Of a DNA stretch of 64,000 nt, positions 23,937 through 32,092 are shown one piece after another. A program made the translations under genes and the position numbers. Positions within the stretch are counted from its first letter, which is position 1. Each line of letters begins with the position of its first letter. This DNA is from Streptomyces sp. STR69 (GTDB lineage Bacteria; Actinomycetota; Actinomycetes; Streptomycetales; Streptomycetaceae). The stretch is from NCBI RefSeq assembly GCF_024519455.1, contig NZ_JALJRY010000039.1:34235-98234 (forward strand). Direction: 5' to 3'. A model generated the notes under the pieces. The model was not told the origin of the DNA. It ran no database searches and saw nothing but the letters and a program-made list of their open reading frames with translations.

Positions 23937-26657
23937 GTGTCGGAAAACAAAGAACCCCACGTAGCGAAGTTCGTCTACGACTTCACCGAGGGAAACAAGG
24001 ACCTCAAGGACCTTCTCGGCGGCAAGGGTGCCAACCTCGCCGAGATGACGAACCTGGGCCTTCCCGTGCCCCCCGGCTTCACCATCACCACCGAGGCGTG
24101 CAAGACCTACCTCGACAGTGGCGAGGAGCCGGCGGCACTGCGTGACGAGGTGAGTGCACACCTCGACGCGCTTGAGTCGACGATGGACAAGAAGCTGGGG
24201 CAGGCCGACAACCCCCTCCTCGTATCGGTCCGTTCCGGGGCGAAGTTCTCCATGCCCGGCATGATGGACACCGTCCTGAACATCGGCCTCTCCGACAAGT
24301 CCGTGCAGGGCCTGGCGAAGCAGGCCGGCGACGAGCGCTTCGCGTGGGACTCGTACCGCCGCCTGATCCAGATGTTCGGCAAGACCGTCCTCGGCGTCGA
24401 CGGCGACCTCTTCGAGGAGGCCCTCGACAAGGCCAAGGAGACCAAGAAGGTCACGGTCGACACCGAGCTGGACGCGGCCGACCTGAAGAAGCTGGTCACC
24501 CGCTTCAAGCGGATCGTCAAGACCGAGGCAGGACGCGACTTCCCGCAGGACCCGCGCGAACAGATGGACCTCGCCATCCACGCGGTCTTCGACTCCTGGA
24601 ACACCGACCGCGCCAAGCTCTACCGCCGCCAGGAACGCATCCCGCACGACCTAGGCACGGCGGTCAACGTCTGCTCGATGGTCTTCGGCAACCTCGGCCC
24701 CGACTCCGGCACCGGCGTCGCCTTCACCCGCGACCCGGCCAGCGGCCACCAGGGCGTCTACGGCGACTACTTGCAGAACGCGCAGGGCGAGGACGTCGTG
24801 GCCGGCATCCGGAACACGGTCCCCCTCGCGGAACTTGAGCAGATCGACAAGGCGTCGTACGACCAGCTCATGCAGATCATGAAGACCCTGGAGAACCACT
24901 ACAAGGATCTCTGCGACATCGAATTCACCATCGAGCGCGGGCAGTTGTGGATGCTCCAGACGCGGGTGGGGAAGCGGACGGCCGGTGCCGCCTTCCGGAT
25001 CGCCACGCAGCTGGTGGACCAGGGGCTCATCGACGAGGCGGAGGCCCTCCAGCGGGTCACCGGCGCCCAGTTGGCGCAGCTGATGTTCCCGCGCTTCGAC
25101 GACGAGGCGAAGGTCCAGCAGGTCGGCCGGGGCATCGCGGCCTCGCCGGGCGCCGCGGTCGGCAAGGCGGTCTTCGACTCGTACACGGCGGTGAAGTGGT
25201 CGCGTTCGGGCGAGAAGGTCATCCTGGTCCGCCGCGAGACCAACCCGGACGACCTCGACGGCATGATCGCGGCGGAGGGCATCCTCACCAGCAGGGGTGG
25301 CAAGACGTCCCATGCGGCCGTCGTGGCGCGGGGCATGGGCAAGACGTGTGTGTGCGGCGCGGAAGAGCTTGAGGTCGACACGAAGCGGCGCCGGATGACG
25401 GTGCCGGGTGGCCACGTGGTCGAGGAGGGCGACGTCATCTCCATCGACGGGTCCAGCGGCAAGGTGTACCTCGGCGAGGTCCCGGTCGTCCCGTCCCCGG
25501 TCGTGGAGTACTTCGAGGGCCGGATGCACGCGGGTGCGGACGACGCCGACGAGCTGGTCGAGGCGGTCCACCGGATCATCGGATACGCGGACCGCGTACG
25601 CCGGTTGAGGGTGCGGGCCAACGCCGACAACGCCGAGGACGCGCTGCGCGCCCGCCGCTTCGGCGCCCAGGGCATCGGCCTCTGCCGTACGGAGCACATG
25701 TTCCTCGGTGACCGCCGCGAGTTGGTTGAACGCCTGATCCTGGCCGACACGGACACCGAACGCGAGGAGTCCCTCAAGGCACTTCTCCCGCTCCAGAAGG
25801 CGGACTTCGTCGAGCTGTTCAAGGCGATGGACGGACTCCCGGTGACGGTCCGCCTGTTGGACCCGCCGCTGCACGAATTCCTCCCGGACATCACGGAGTT
25901 GTCGGTCCGCGTCGCGCTCGCGGAGTCCCGCCAGGAGTCCCACGAGAACGACCTGCGACTCCTCCAGGCGGTCCACCGCCTGCACGAGCAGAACCCGATG
26001 CTGGGCCTGCGGGGCGTGCGCCTGGGCCTGGTGATCCCGGGCCTGTTCACGATGCAGGTGAGGGCGATCGCCGAGGCCGCCGCCGAACGCAAGGCGGCGA
26101 AGGGCGACCCGCGCGCCGAGATCATGATCCCGCTCGTCGGCACGGTCCAGGAACTGGAGATCGTCCGCGAGGAGGCCGACCAGGTCATCGCGGAGGTGGA
26201 GGCGGCAACGGGCACGTCCCTGAAGCTCTCGATCGGCACGATGATCGAACTCCCGCGTGCGGCACTGACGGCGGGCCAGATCGCGGAGGCGGCGGAGTTC
26301 TTCTCGTTCGGCACGAACGACCTCACGCAGACCGTGTGGGGCTTCAGCCGCGACGACGTAGAAGCCTCGTTCTTCACGGCGTACTTGGAGAAGGGCATCT
26401 TCGGAGTCAGCCCCTTCGAGACGATCGACAGGGACGGCGTGGGCTCCCTGGTGAAGCTCGCGGCAAAGGCGGGCCGCGAAACCCGCCCCGACCTGAAACT
26501 CGGCGTCTGCGGCGAACACGGCGGCGACCCGGAGTCGGTCCACTTCTTCCACGAGGTCGGACTGGACTACGTCTCCTGCTCACCGTTCCGGATCCCGGTG
26601 GCGCGGCTGGAGGCGGGACGGGCGGCCTGCGCGGCGCAGGGCAGCGACCACCGGTAG
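23937..26657 (+). CDS. ppdK: Pyruvate, phosphate dikinase
   Basis: 906-residue cytoplasmic enzyme interconverting pyruvate, ATP and phosphate with phosphoenolpyruvate, AMP and pyrophosphate, linking the bottom of glycolysis to gluconeogenesis. Domains in order: N-terminal ATP-grasp (FVYDFTEGNKDLKDLLGGKG, SVRSGAKFSMPGMMDTVLN), the phosphohistidine swivel domain with the catalytic His in SRGGKTSHAAVVARG near residue 458, and the C-terminal PEP/pyruvate barrel with GLCRTEHMF, FSFGTNDLTQ and the catalytic Cys in GVCGEHGGDP near residue 858. The frame is open 50 codons further upstream, but GTG 23937 has GAGGAG before it and starts the conserved sequence. Confidence 0.95.
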   Translation: MSENKEPHVAKFVYDFTEGNKDLKDLLGGKGANLAEMTNLGLPVPPGFTITTEACKTYLDSGEEPAALRDEVSAHLDALESTMDKKLGQADNPLLVSVRSGAKFSMPGMMDTVLNIGLSDKSVQGLAKQAGDERFAWDSYRRLIQMFGKTVLGVDGDLFEEALDKAKETKKVTVDTELDAADLKKLVTRFKRIVKTEAGRDFPQDPREQMDLAIHAVFDSWNTDRAKLYRRQERIPHDLGTAVNVCSMVFGNLGPDSGTGVAFTRDPASGHQGVYGDYLQNAQGEDVVAGIRNTVPLAELEQIDKASYDQLMQIMKTLENHYKDLCDIEFTIERGQLWMLQTRVGKRTAGAAFRIATQLVDQGLIDEAEALQRVTGAQLAQLMFPRFDDEAKVQQVGRGIAASPGAAVGKAVFDSYTAVKWSRSGEKVILVRRETNPDDLDGMIAAEGILTSRGGKTSHAAVVARGMGKTCVCGAEELEVDTKRRRMTVPGGHVVEEGDVISIDGSSGKVYLGEVPVVPSPVVEYFEGRMHAGADDADELVEAVHRIIGYADRVRRLRVRANADNAEDALRARRFGAQGIGLCRTEHMFLGDRRELVERLILADTDTEREESLKALLPLQKADFVELFKAMDGLPVTVRLLDPPLHEFLPDITELSVRVALAESRQESHENDLRLLQAVHRLHEQNPMLGLRGVRLGLVIPGLFTMQVRAIAEAAAERKAAKGDPRAEIMIPLVGTVQELEIVREEADQVIAEVEAATGTSLKLSIGTMIELPRAALTAGQIAEAAEFFSFGTNDLTQTVWGFSRDDVEASFFTAYLEKGIFGVSPFETIDRDGVGSLVKLAAKAGRETRPDLKLGVCGEHGGDPESVHFFHEVGLDYVSCSPFRIPVARLEAGRAACAAQGSDHR

Positions 26658-26734
26658 GGCGTACGACCACTGAACGCCGGAGCCGTCACCCGTCCCCGAC
26701 CCTCACCGATGGGCGGCGGTTCCGGATCACGAAA

Positions 26735-26769
26735 GAGGGGCGGCACCCTGTGCGGGGGTGCCGCCCCTC
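26735..26769. terminator. Bidirectional hairpin terminator between ppdK and the MerR gene
   Basis: GAGGGGCGGCACCC pairs perfectly over 14 bp with GGGTGCCGCCCCTC, loop of seven bases. It sits 77 bp after ppdK and 123 bp after the end of the convergent MerR gene. GAAA precedes it, giving a short U-rich tail for the minus-strand transcript. Confidence 0.8.
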
Positions 26770-26892
26770 CCGGGGTTGGTTGCCGTTGAGCCCGCGCGAG
26801 GCCGTTGTGCCCTCCGGCTGCCCGACCCTGACGGCCGCCCCGAACCAGGACAGCGGGGGCAGATCGCTGAAGAGACGTCTGGCCGACCGGGC

Positions 26893-27270
26893 CTACGGGT
26901 GCGTGTCCGTGATCGCGATGACCTTGTCGAGGTGGTCCAGGGCGGTCTGCAGGTCGTCGATCTTGGCCTGGATGCGCTCGCGCTCGACTCGCAGCATGGC
27001 CCGTTGCTCGGCGTCGGTGTGCCCGGAGTCGAAGCACGGCAGGAGTTCGATGATCCTCCGGCTGGTGAGGCCGGCGGCGAACATCTGCTGGAAGAAGCGG
27101 ACCAGGGGGATGGCGTCCTGCCGGTACAGGCGCTGGCCGGACGGGCTGCGTTCCGCGATGAGCAGCCCTTGCTGCTCGTAGTAGCGCACGGCGCGCACCG
27201 AGACGCCGGCACCTCGTGCCACCTCGCCGATGCGGATCGACCGCTCGGCCGCGGCCACTGTGACAGTCAT
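26893..27270 (-). CDS. MerR-family transcriptional regulator
   Basis: 125 residues from ATG 27270, with GAGAGG upstream; the frame is open 57 codons beyond that. The N-terminal winged helix reads IRIGEVARGAGVSVRAVRYY, followed by QQGLLIAERSPSGQRLYR, then a long dimerisation helix (ERERIQAKIDDLQTALDHLD). The C-terminal tail is short and has no conserved cysteine cluster, so it is not SoxR, CueR or a metal sensor of the usual kind. It sits divergent from an SDR gene, and the dyad between them lies in that gene's promoter spacer as expected for MerR control. Confidence 0.9.
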   Translation of the reverse strand: MTVTVAAAERSIRIGEVARGAGVSVRAVRYYEQQGLLIAERSPSGQRLYRQDAIPLVRFFQQMFAAGLTSRRIIELLPCFDSGHTDAEQRAMLRVERERIQAKIDDLQTALDHLDKVIAITDTHP

Positions 27271-27307
27271 GGTGATTCCTCTCACCCCTGGCTCCGACGA
27301 CCAGCAC

Positions 27308-27339
27308 TTGCCTCTGACGCTAGCGTCAGGTTTTAGCGT
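27308..27339 (+). promoter_or_regulatory. MerR-type promoter with operator dyad inside a 20-bp spacer
   Basis: -35 TTGCCT at 27308-27313, a 20-bp spacer, then -10 TAGCGT at 27334-27339. The spacer contains the perfect 16-bp palindrome CTGACGCTAGCGTCAG (27314-27329). Over-long spacers with a central dyad are the hallmark of MerR-activated promoters. The -10 ends seven bases before the ATG of the SDR gene, so its mRNA is probably leaderless. Confidence 0.75.
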
Positions 27340-27346
27340 ACCGGCC

Positions 27347-28075
27347 ATGGACATCAACAACTCCGTCGCCCTTGTCACCGGAGCCAACCGTGGCCTGGGC
27401 CGCGCCTTCGCCCAGCGCCTGCTCGACCGGGGCGCCCGCAAGGTCTACGCGACGGCCCGCCGACCGGAGACCGTGGACCTGCCCGGGGTCGAGGTGCTGC
27501 CCCTCGACATCGCCGATCCCGTATCCGTGAGGGCCGCCGCCGAGGCCGCCCCGGACGTCTCGCTGCTCATCAACAACGCGGGGATCCAGACGGGGACCAA
27601 CCTGGTGACCGGTTCGCTGGACGCGGTGCGGCACGAGCTGGAGACCAACATGTTCGGCCACCTGGGAATGATCCGGGAGTTCGCGCCGGCGCTCGCCAGG
27701 AACGGCGGGGGCGCGATCGTCAACGTCCTCTCCGCCATGTCGTGGTTCGGGGGCCAGGGCGCCAATGCCTACCACCTGACCAAGGCCGCCGCCTGGGCCA
27801 TGACCAACGGCGTCCGCCTGGAGCTCGCCGAGCAGGGCACGCTCGTCACAGCGGTACACCTCGGCCTGGCCGACACCGACATGGCGGCGGGCTGGCCCGT
27901 GGCCAAGATCGCGCCGTCGGACCTGGCCGACGCGGCGCTCGACGGTGTCGAGGCGGGCTCCGCCGAGGTCCTCGCCGACCAGTGGAGTCGGGACATCAAG
28001 TCCCGTCTGCCGCTGACGCCGGAAGAGTTCAACGCCGCGATGGACCGGGCCCTGGCGGCGCTGATGGCCGCCTGA
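27347..28075 (+). CDS. Short-chain dehydrogenase/reductase
   Basis: 242-residue classical SDR with a Rossmann fold. The cofactor motif is TGANRGLGRAFAQ (TGxxxGxG), followed by YATARRPE, where Arg suggests NADP(H), and LLINNAGIQ. The catalytic Ser and YxxxK are in VLSAMS and AYHLTKAA. The C-terminus is somewhat short. ATG 27347 has no ribosome binding site and fits the leaderless promoter just upstream. The substrate is not predictable. MerR control suggests a role in handling a reactive small molecule. Confidence 0.88.
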   Translation: MDINNSVALVTGANRGLGRAFAQRLLDRGARKVYATARRPETVDLPGVEVLPLDIADPVSVRAAAEAAPDVSLLINNAGIQTGTNLVTGSLDAVRHELETNMFGHLGMIREFAPALARNGGGAIVNVLSAMSWFGGQGANAYHLTKAAAWAMTNGVRLELAEQGTLVTAVHLGLADTDMAAGWPVAKIAPSDLADAALDGVEAGSAEVLADQWSRDIKSRLPLTPEEFNAAMDRALAALMAA

Positions 28076-28273
28076 GGGGCCCCTCGGGCCGCACGGACTT
28101 CGGTCGGCTGCTTCTCCATCGGCCTCTCGAACTCTTCTGCTTGAGGTTGAACTCGTGGTGCCGTGTCGCTGATCAGGCGGCCGGCACCCTGAACGAGACG
28201 CCTTACGGACACCTGCAGCTTCTTCGGAAGACCGTGTCTGCGGACGGCGCCGAGCCGGGGACACCACGTGCAA

Positions 28274-28492
28274 CTAGCCCTGTGCCAGCCGGACAACCGC
28301 CGTCACGAACACGATCAGGCCCGGCCCGGCCATCACCGCGGATATCAGCCGTACGCCACCGAAGCGCTTGGCGCGGGCCTGATACACGGGCCGCTCCTCC
28401 AGCCCGGACACGATGAACGCGCGAATCCAGTCGGACCCCTTTTTCGAGGCGAACACCGCCCCCATGGTCAGCGCGCCCAGACCCCAGAACAA
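28274..28492 (-). CDS. Small membrane protein, start uncertain
   Basis: 72 residues from a TTG at 28492. There are two hydrophobic segments, one at the N-terminus (FWGLGALTMGAVFA) and one near the C-terminus (LISAVMAGPGLIVFVTAVV), separated by a charged loop (SKKGSDWIRAFIVSGLEERP). The protein-like composition supports a real gene. The frame continues seven to nine residues upstream of the TTG (GRIFLLF) without a usual start codon before a stop at 28520-28522, while an ATG (28510-28512) is one frame off. The true N-terminus may have been cut by a single-base change. Function unknown. Confidence 0.55.
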   Translation of the reverse strand: MFWGLGALTMGAVFASKKGSDWIRAFIVSGLEERPVYQARAKRFGGVRLISAVMAGPGLIVFVTAVVRLAQG

Positions 28493-28640
28493 CAGGAATA
28501 TCCGACCGCCATGGGTGGCCTACGCGCTCAGTTGCACCATGAGGCGGATCCTGGCGGGTCCGCCTTGCGCACGTCAACGATCATCGCGCGGCGTAGAGCG
28601 GGTGGCCGCCTGCCTGGACCCGTTCCACTGCCCTCCGCCG

Positions 28641-29120
28641 TCACTCGCAGGCGACCCCGTCCCCGTCCCGGTCTAGGTGGGAGTCGTAGCCGGGGTCGCC
28701 GCGGTAGAGGGGGGTGACGCCTGCGGCGCGGGCCGCGGTGCAGTTCGCGTAGTAGGTGCTGCCGCCTCCGCCGGAATCGGAGCCGGTGTCGTCGGAGCCG
28801 CTGCCCGCTGCCGCGGCGGCCGTCACCGTCTTGGTGACCTTGACGGTCTTCGTCGCGGTCACCGTGGGCGCGGGCGACGGAGCCGCAGTCTCCGTCGCGG
28901 TCGCGGTGACTGTCATCGTCGGCTGTGGCTTCGCCGCTGCCGGCTTCGCGTCTGCCGTCGTGTTCTTCTTCGTGTCGTGGCCGGAGCCGCCGGCACCGAG
29001 GCCTATGAGGAAGGCCAGCGCGAGGGCCGGGAGCACATACCGCTTGCGGGCCCAGCGGGGTGCGGGCCGGTCCGGCTGGGGCGTCGGTGGTACGGGTGGC
29101 ATCGCGTACGGATGAGTCAT
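28641..29120 (-). CDS. Membrane-anchored Excalibur calcium-binding domain protein
   Basis: 159 residues. A Pro-rich N-terminus (about 20 residues) is followed by one membrane segment (YVLPALALAFLIGLGAGG). After that comes a long Thr/Ala/Ser/Pro stalk with TVTAT repeats and a Gly/Ser linker. The C-terminal Excalibur domain (YYANCTAARAAG ... LYRGDPGYDSHLDRDGDGVA) ends with the calcium-loop pattern DRDGDGVAC. This is an extracellular, cell-surface protein. The Excalibur domain is usually found on surface nucleases and unknown envelope proteins. No catalytic domain is present. Confidence 0.88.
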   Translation of the reverse strand: MTHPYAMPPVPPTPQPDRPAPRWARKRYVLPALALAFLIGLGAGGSGHDTKKNTTADAKPAAAKPQPTMTVTATATETAAPSPAPTVTATKTVKVTKTVTAAAAAGSGSDDTGSDSGGGGSTYYANCTAARAAGVTPLYRGDPGYDSHLDRDGDGVACE

Positions 29121-29303
29121 CTCGTCCCCCTGTGTCTGATGTGGCCTGGAACGTAACGCCGGGACGGGGCGGGTGAAGGGGGAGTGACCAACCTGTGATG
29201 GTCTGTGATCGTCGTGTCACTCGGTGTGGGGGAGCGGGGCCGGTCCGGCTCTCGTACGCTCTTCGTGCGCCGGGATTCACGCGTCGACGGAGGGAGCCCG
29301 ATC

Positions 29304-30230
29304 ATGTCCGGCTGGAACGAGAAGGCGATCCCCGATCAGCGCGGCCGGGTCGCCGTCGTCACCGGGGCCAACAGCGGGATCGGCTACGTCACCGCGCGGG
29401 AGCTGGCCCGCAAGGGTGCCCGGGTGGTGCTCGCCTGTCGGAGCGAGGTGCGGGGGAGCGAGGCCGCCGACCGGATCGTCGCCGAAGTGCCGGGCGCCGA
29501 GGCGCAGTTCGGACGGCTGGACCTCGGGGACCTGGGCTCCGTACGGGAGTTCGCGGCCACGTTTCCGTACGAGCGGCTCGATCTGCTCGTCAACAACGCC
29601 GGGGTCATGGCGATGCCGTACGGCACGACGGTGGACGGGTTCGAGACGCAGTTCGGGGTCAACCACCTCGGGCACTTCGCGCTCACCGGGCTGCTGCTGC
29701 CCGCGCTGCTCGACGCGCCGGACGCCCGGATCGTCACGGTGTCCAGCTTCATGCACACGCTTGCCAACATCGACATCGACGACCTCAACAGCGAGCGCCG
29801 GTACGGTCGTTGGACCGCCTACTCCCGCTCCAAGACCGCCAATCTGCTCTTCACGCACGAACTGGGGCGGCGGCTCGCGGCGGCCGGTTCGGGGGCGGTT
29901 GCGGCGGCCTCCCACCCTGGGTACGCCGCCACCAACCTTCAGACCGCCGGGCCGCAGGCGGAGGGGCGCAGGGGTGCGGAACGGGCCATGGAACTCGGCA
30001 ACCGGGTCTTCGCCCAGTCCGCGGAGGCCGGCGCGCTGCCCTCCCTCTACGCGGCGACCGCGCCCGGCGTACCCCCCGATTCCTTCTACGGTCCGCGACT
30101 CGCGATGTGGCGTGGGGCGCCGGCCCGCTCGTGGCGTGCCCCATGGACCCTCAACGATGCGATGGGGCAACGCCTTTGGGCGGCCTCGGAGGAGCTGACG
30201 GGGGTCACGTACGACCAACTCAAGCCGTAG
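29304..30230 (+). CDS. SDR-family oxidoreductase (retinol-dehydrogenase-like)
   Basis: 308 residues. Cofactor motif TGANSGIGYVTARELARKG, then VVLACRSE, DLLVNNAGVMA, ERIVTVSS-like IVTVSSFMH, and the catalytic YSRSKTANLLF (YxxxK). The extended C-terminus resembles the retinol-dehydrogenase-like SDRs, NADP-dependent. ATG 29304 has GGAGG nine bases upstream and follows an unneeded 33-codon open extension. It is convergent with a second SDR gene, 10 bp away. Confidence 0.9.
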   Translation: MSGWNEKAIPDQRGRVAVVTGANSGIGYVTARELARKGARVVLACRSEVRGSEAADRIVAEVPGAEAQFGRLDLGDLGSVREFAATFPYERLDLLVNNAGVMAMPYGTTVDGFETQFGVNHLGHFALTGLLLPALLDAPDARIVTVSSFMHTLANIDIDDLNSERRYGRWTAYSRSKTANLLFTHELGRRLAAAGSGAVAAASHPGYAATNLQTAGPQAEGRRGAERAMELGNRVFAQSAEAGALPSLYAATAPGVPPDSFYGPRLAMWRGAPARSWRAPWTLNDAMGQRLWAASEELTGVTYDQLKP

Positions 30231-30240
30231 GGGCGGGTGT

Positions 30241-31029
30241 TCAGGCCGTCGCTCCGCTGTCCACCACCAGGTCCGTGCCCACCACCGACGCGGCGTCGTC
30301 CGAGGCCAAGTAGAGGACCGCGGCGGCGATTTCGGCCGTGGTGGAGATGCGGCCGAGGGGGAGCGCGGCCCGTACGCGTTCGGCGCGGTCCGCCTCCGTC
30401 TCGCCGGGGCGCAGGGACATGGGGGTGTCGGTGGCGCCGGGGCTGACCACGTTGATACGGACGCCCTCGCGGATGTGGTCCACGGCGGCACCCCTGCTGA
30501 GCGCGGCGACCGCGGCCTTGGACGCGGCGTAGGCGGCGGCTCCGGGGCTGCTCGTGTGCACGCCGAAGGTGGACGCCACATTGACGATCGCACCGCCGGA
30601 CGGCTGAGCCCGCATCTGCGCGATCTCGGCACGCAGGGCCAGGAACACACCGGTCACGTTGATGTCGAGCTGGGTGCGCCAGTCCTCCTCGGTGAGGTCG
30701 GCGAGGGGTCGCCCGCCCCGGAAGACGCCCGCGTTGTTGACGGCCACGTCGAGCGAGCCGTACCGGTCGACGGCCGCCCGCACCAGCGCGTCGGCGTCGG
30801 CGGCCTGCGACACATCGGCGCTCATGGCGAGGGCCTTCCCGCCCCCGGTCTCGATCAGGGTGACGGTCTCGTCGAGCGGTTCGCGGCGGCGCCCGGCGAC
30901 GACGACATTCGCCCCCTCGGCGGCGAACGCGAGGGCGATGGCGCGTCCTATCCCGGACCCGGCCCCGGTGACGAGGGCGGTCCTGCCGGAGAAGCGGCTG
31001 CTGAATCGACTGTGGGAGTGACTGCTCAT
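30241..31029 (-). CDS. Classical SDR oxidoreductase under TetR control
   Basis: 262 residues. TGAGSGIGRAIALAFAAEG cofactor motif, AGRRRE suggesting NADP, VAVNNAGVF, and the catalytic pair in NVASTFG and AYAASKAAV. VINVVSPGATDTPMS-like region (RINVVSPGATDTPMS) and the C-terminal VVGTDLVVDSGATA are typical of 3-ketoacyl-ACP-reductase-like SDRs. ATG 31029 has AGAGG upstream. A TetR gene lies just upstream on the same strand, with a terminator between them, and a TetR-type dyad sits 17 bp before the start. Confidence 0.9.
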   Translation of the reverse strand: MSSHSHSRFSSRFSGRTALVTGAGSGIGRAIALAFAAEGANVVVAGRRREPLDETVTLIETGGGKALAMSADVSQAADADALVRAAVDRYGSLDVAVNNAGVFRGGRPLADLTEEDWRTQLDINVTGVFLALRAEIAQMRAQPSGGAIVNVASTFGVHTSSPGAAAYAASKAAVAALSRGAAVDHIREGVRINVVSPGATDTPMSLRPGETEADRAERVRAALPLGRISTTAEIAAAVLYLASDDAASVVGTDLVVDSGATA

Positions 31030-31045
31030 GAACGGGCCTCTTTCT

Positions 31046-31060
31046 TGACCGATCGGTTCA
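31046..31060 (-). promoter_or_regulatory. TetR-type operator before the SDR gene
   Basis: TGACCGATCGGTTCA is an almost perfect dyad. A related 15-mer (11 of 15 matches in the same orientation) occurs at 31716-31730 in the promoter of the TetR gene. The shared site links regulator and target. Confidence 0.6.
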
Positions 31061-31073
31061 GTATGAGTCCATG

Positions 31074-31097
31074 AAAAAAGGCACCCCGGAGGGTGCC
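31074..31097 (-). terminator. Rho-independent terminator after the TetR gene
   Basis: On the minus strand GGCACCC, loop TCCG, GGGTGCC, then TTTTTT. It starts 13 bp after the TetR stop. A canonical U-run is rare in this GC-rich sequence and makes this the clearest terminator in the window. The downstream SDR therefore needs its own promoter. Confidence 0.9.
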
Positions 31098-31109
31098 GGG
31101 AGTGCGCGG

Positions 31110-31694
31110 TCACTCCAGCAGCGCCAACGCCTGCTCCGCCGCGTCCCGCACCCGCGCCGGGTCCCCGGACGCCCGGCCGACCACCCGCAGCCCCTGCATC
31201 AGCACCAGCAGCAGGCGCGCGAGGGTGAGCGGATCGCGGTCGGCGGGCAACTCGCCCTGTGCCTGGGCCCGCGCCAACGCCGAGTGCAGTACGGCCTCCA
31301 ACTGGTCCCAGTTGCGCTCGACGAGGCGGGTCGCGGCCGTGTCGTGCGGGGCGAGTTCGGCCGCCGTGTTGGTCACCAGGCAGCCCAGCGCCCGCAGTTG
31401 CTCGTTCGCCGCCTCCGCCGCGTAGCGTCGTACGACCGCGCGTACGGGCGGCAGGGCGGGGCCCGGCTGGGACAACTCCCGCACCATCGGCGTGAGTCCG
31501 GCCCGGTCGTAGCTCTCCAGTGCCCGCATGTACAGCTCGTGCTTGCTGCCGAAGGTCGCGTAGATGCTGGCCCGCCCGATGCCGAGGTGCTCGACGAGAT
31601 CGGACATCGACGTCGCCTCGTAGCCGTGCCGCCAGAACAGCTCCAGGGCTGCCCGCAGCGCGGCCTCGGGGTCGAACTCCTTGGTCCTGGCCAT
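31110..31694 (-). CDS. TetR-family transcriptional repressor
   Basis: 194 residues. HTH core SMSDLVEHLGIGRASIYATFGSKHELYMRAL at about residues 28-58. The C-terminal domain (LGCLVTNTAAELAPHD, LLLVLMQGLRVVGRAS) is that of the TetR_C group often seen with SDR targets. ATG 31694 lies seven bases after a good -10, and no ribosome binding site is visible, so it is probably leaderless. It likely represses itself and the SDR at 30241-31029. Confidence 0.92.
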   Translation of the reverse strand: MARTKEFDPEAALRAALELFWRHGYEATSMSDLVEHLGIGRASIYATFGSKHELYMRALESYDRAGLTPMVRELSQPGPALPPVRAVVRRYAAEAANEQLRALGCLVTNTAAELAPHDTAATRLVERNWDQLEAVLHSALARAQAQGELPADRDPLTLARLLLVLMQGLRVVGRASGDPARVRDAAEQALALLE

Positions 31695-31701
31695 GCTCGG
31701 C

Positions 31702-31731
31702 AGCCTAGGTTTTTCTGGAACGGTCAGTCAA
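31702..31731 (-). promoter_or_regulatory. Promoter and operator of the TetR gene
   Basis: On the minus strand: -35 TTGACT (31726-31731), 18-bp spacer, -10 TAGGCT (31702-31707), then seven bases and ATG. The operator-like 15-mer at 31716-31730 overlaps the -35, consistent with autorepression. Confidence 0.65.
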
Positions 31732-31741
31732 GTGACCGCTG

Positions 31742-32092
31742 TTACGCGCTGCGCACCTCGTACGTCTCCACCCGTACCGACGCGTCGTCCAGGCACTCCC
31801 CGGAGACCAGGTCGAAGCGCTGCTTGAGCAGCGGCGAGGCGACGAACGGGCGGCCCTGGTGGGTGCCGGTCAGGCCGCGGGAGAGGACGGCCGCGCCGCT
31901 GAAGGGGTCGCGGTTGTCGATGCCGTAGAGGGTGCCGGTGCGGTCGCGGAACAGGGCTACCTGGCGGCCGTCGGGCAGCAGGGCAGCCACTCCGCGGCCG
32001 GGGGTGAGCCGGTTGAGGTCGCAGACCGTGAACCAGCCCTCGGCGAGCTGGAGTTGGACCTTCAGGTCGGTCGTCTCGGGAGCCAGGGTCAT
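31742..32092 (-). CDS. nirD: Nitrite reductase (NADH) small subunit NirD
   Basis: 116 residues, Rieske-like fold without the usual Cys/His iron-sulfur ligands, as is normal for assimilatory NirD. Segments GWFTVCDLNRLTPGRGVAAL, VALFRDRTGTLYGIDNRDPF and RFDLVSGECLDD are family-typical. Its ATG overlaps the nirB stop by four bases (ATGA), so the two are coupled. It is required for activity of the large subunit in many bacteria. Confidence 0.92.
   Translation of the reverse strand: MTLAPETTDLKVQLQLAEGWFTVCDLNRLTPGRGVAALLPDGRQVALFRDRTGTLYGIDNRDPFSGAAVLSRGLTGTHQGRPFVASPLLKQRFDLVSGECLDDASVRVETYEVRSA

Noticed and set aside
26658..26892. Possible small gene between ppdK and the MerR gene
   Set aside because: No open frame with a ribosome binding site; the terminator fills the middle of the gap.
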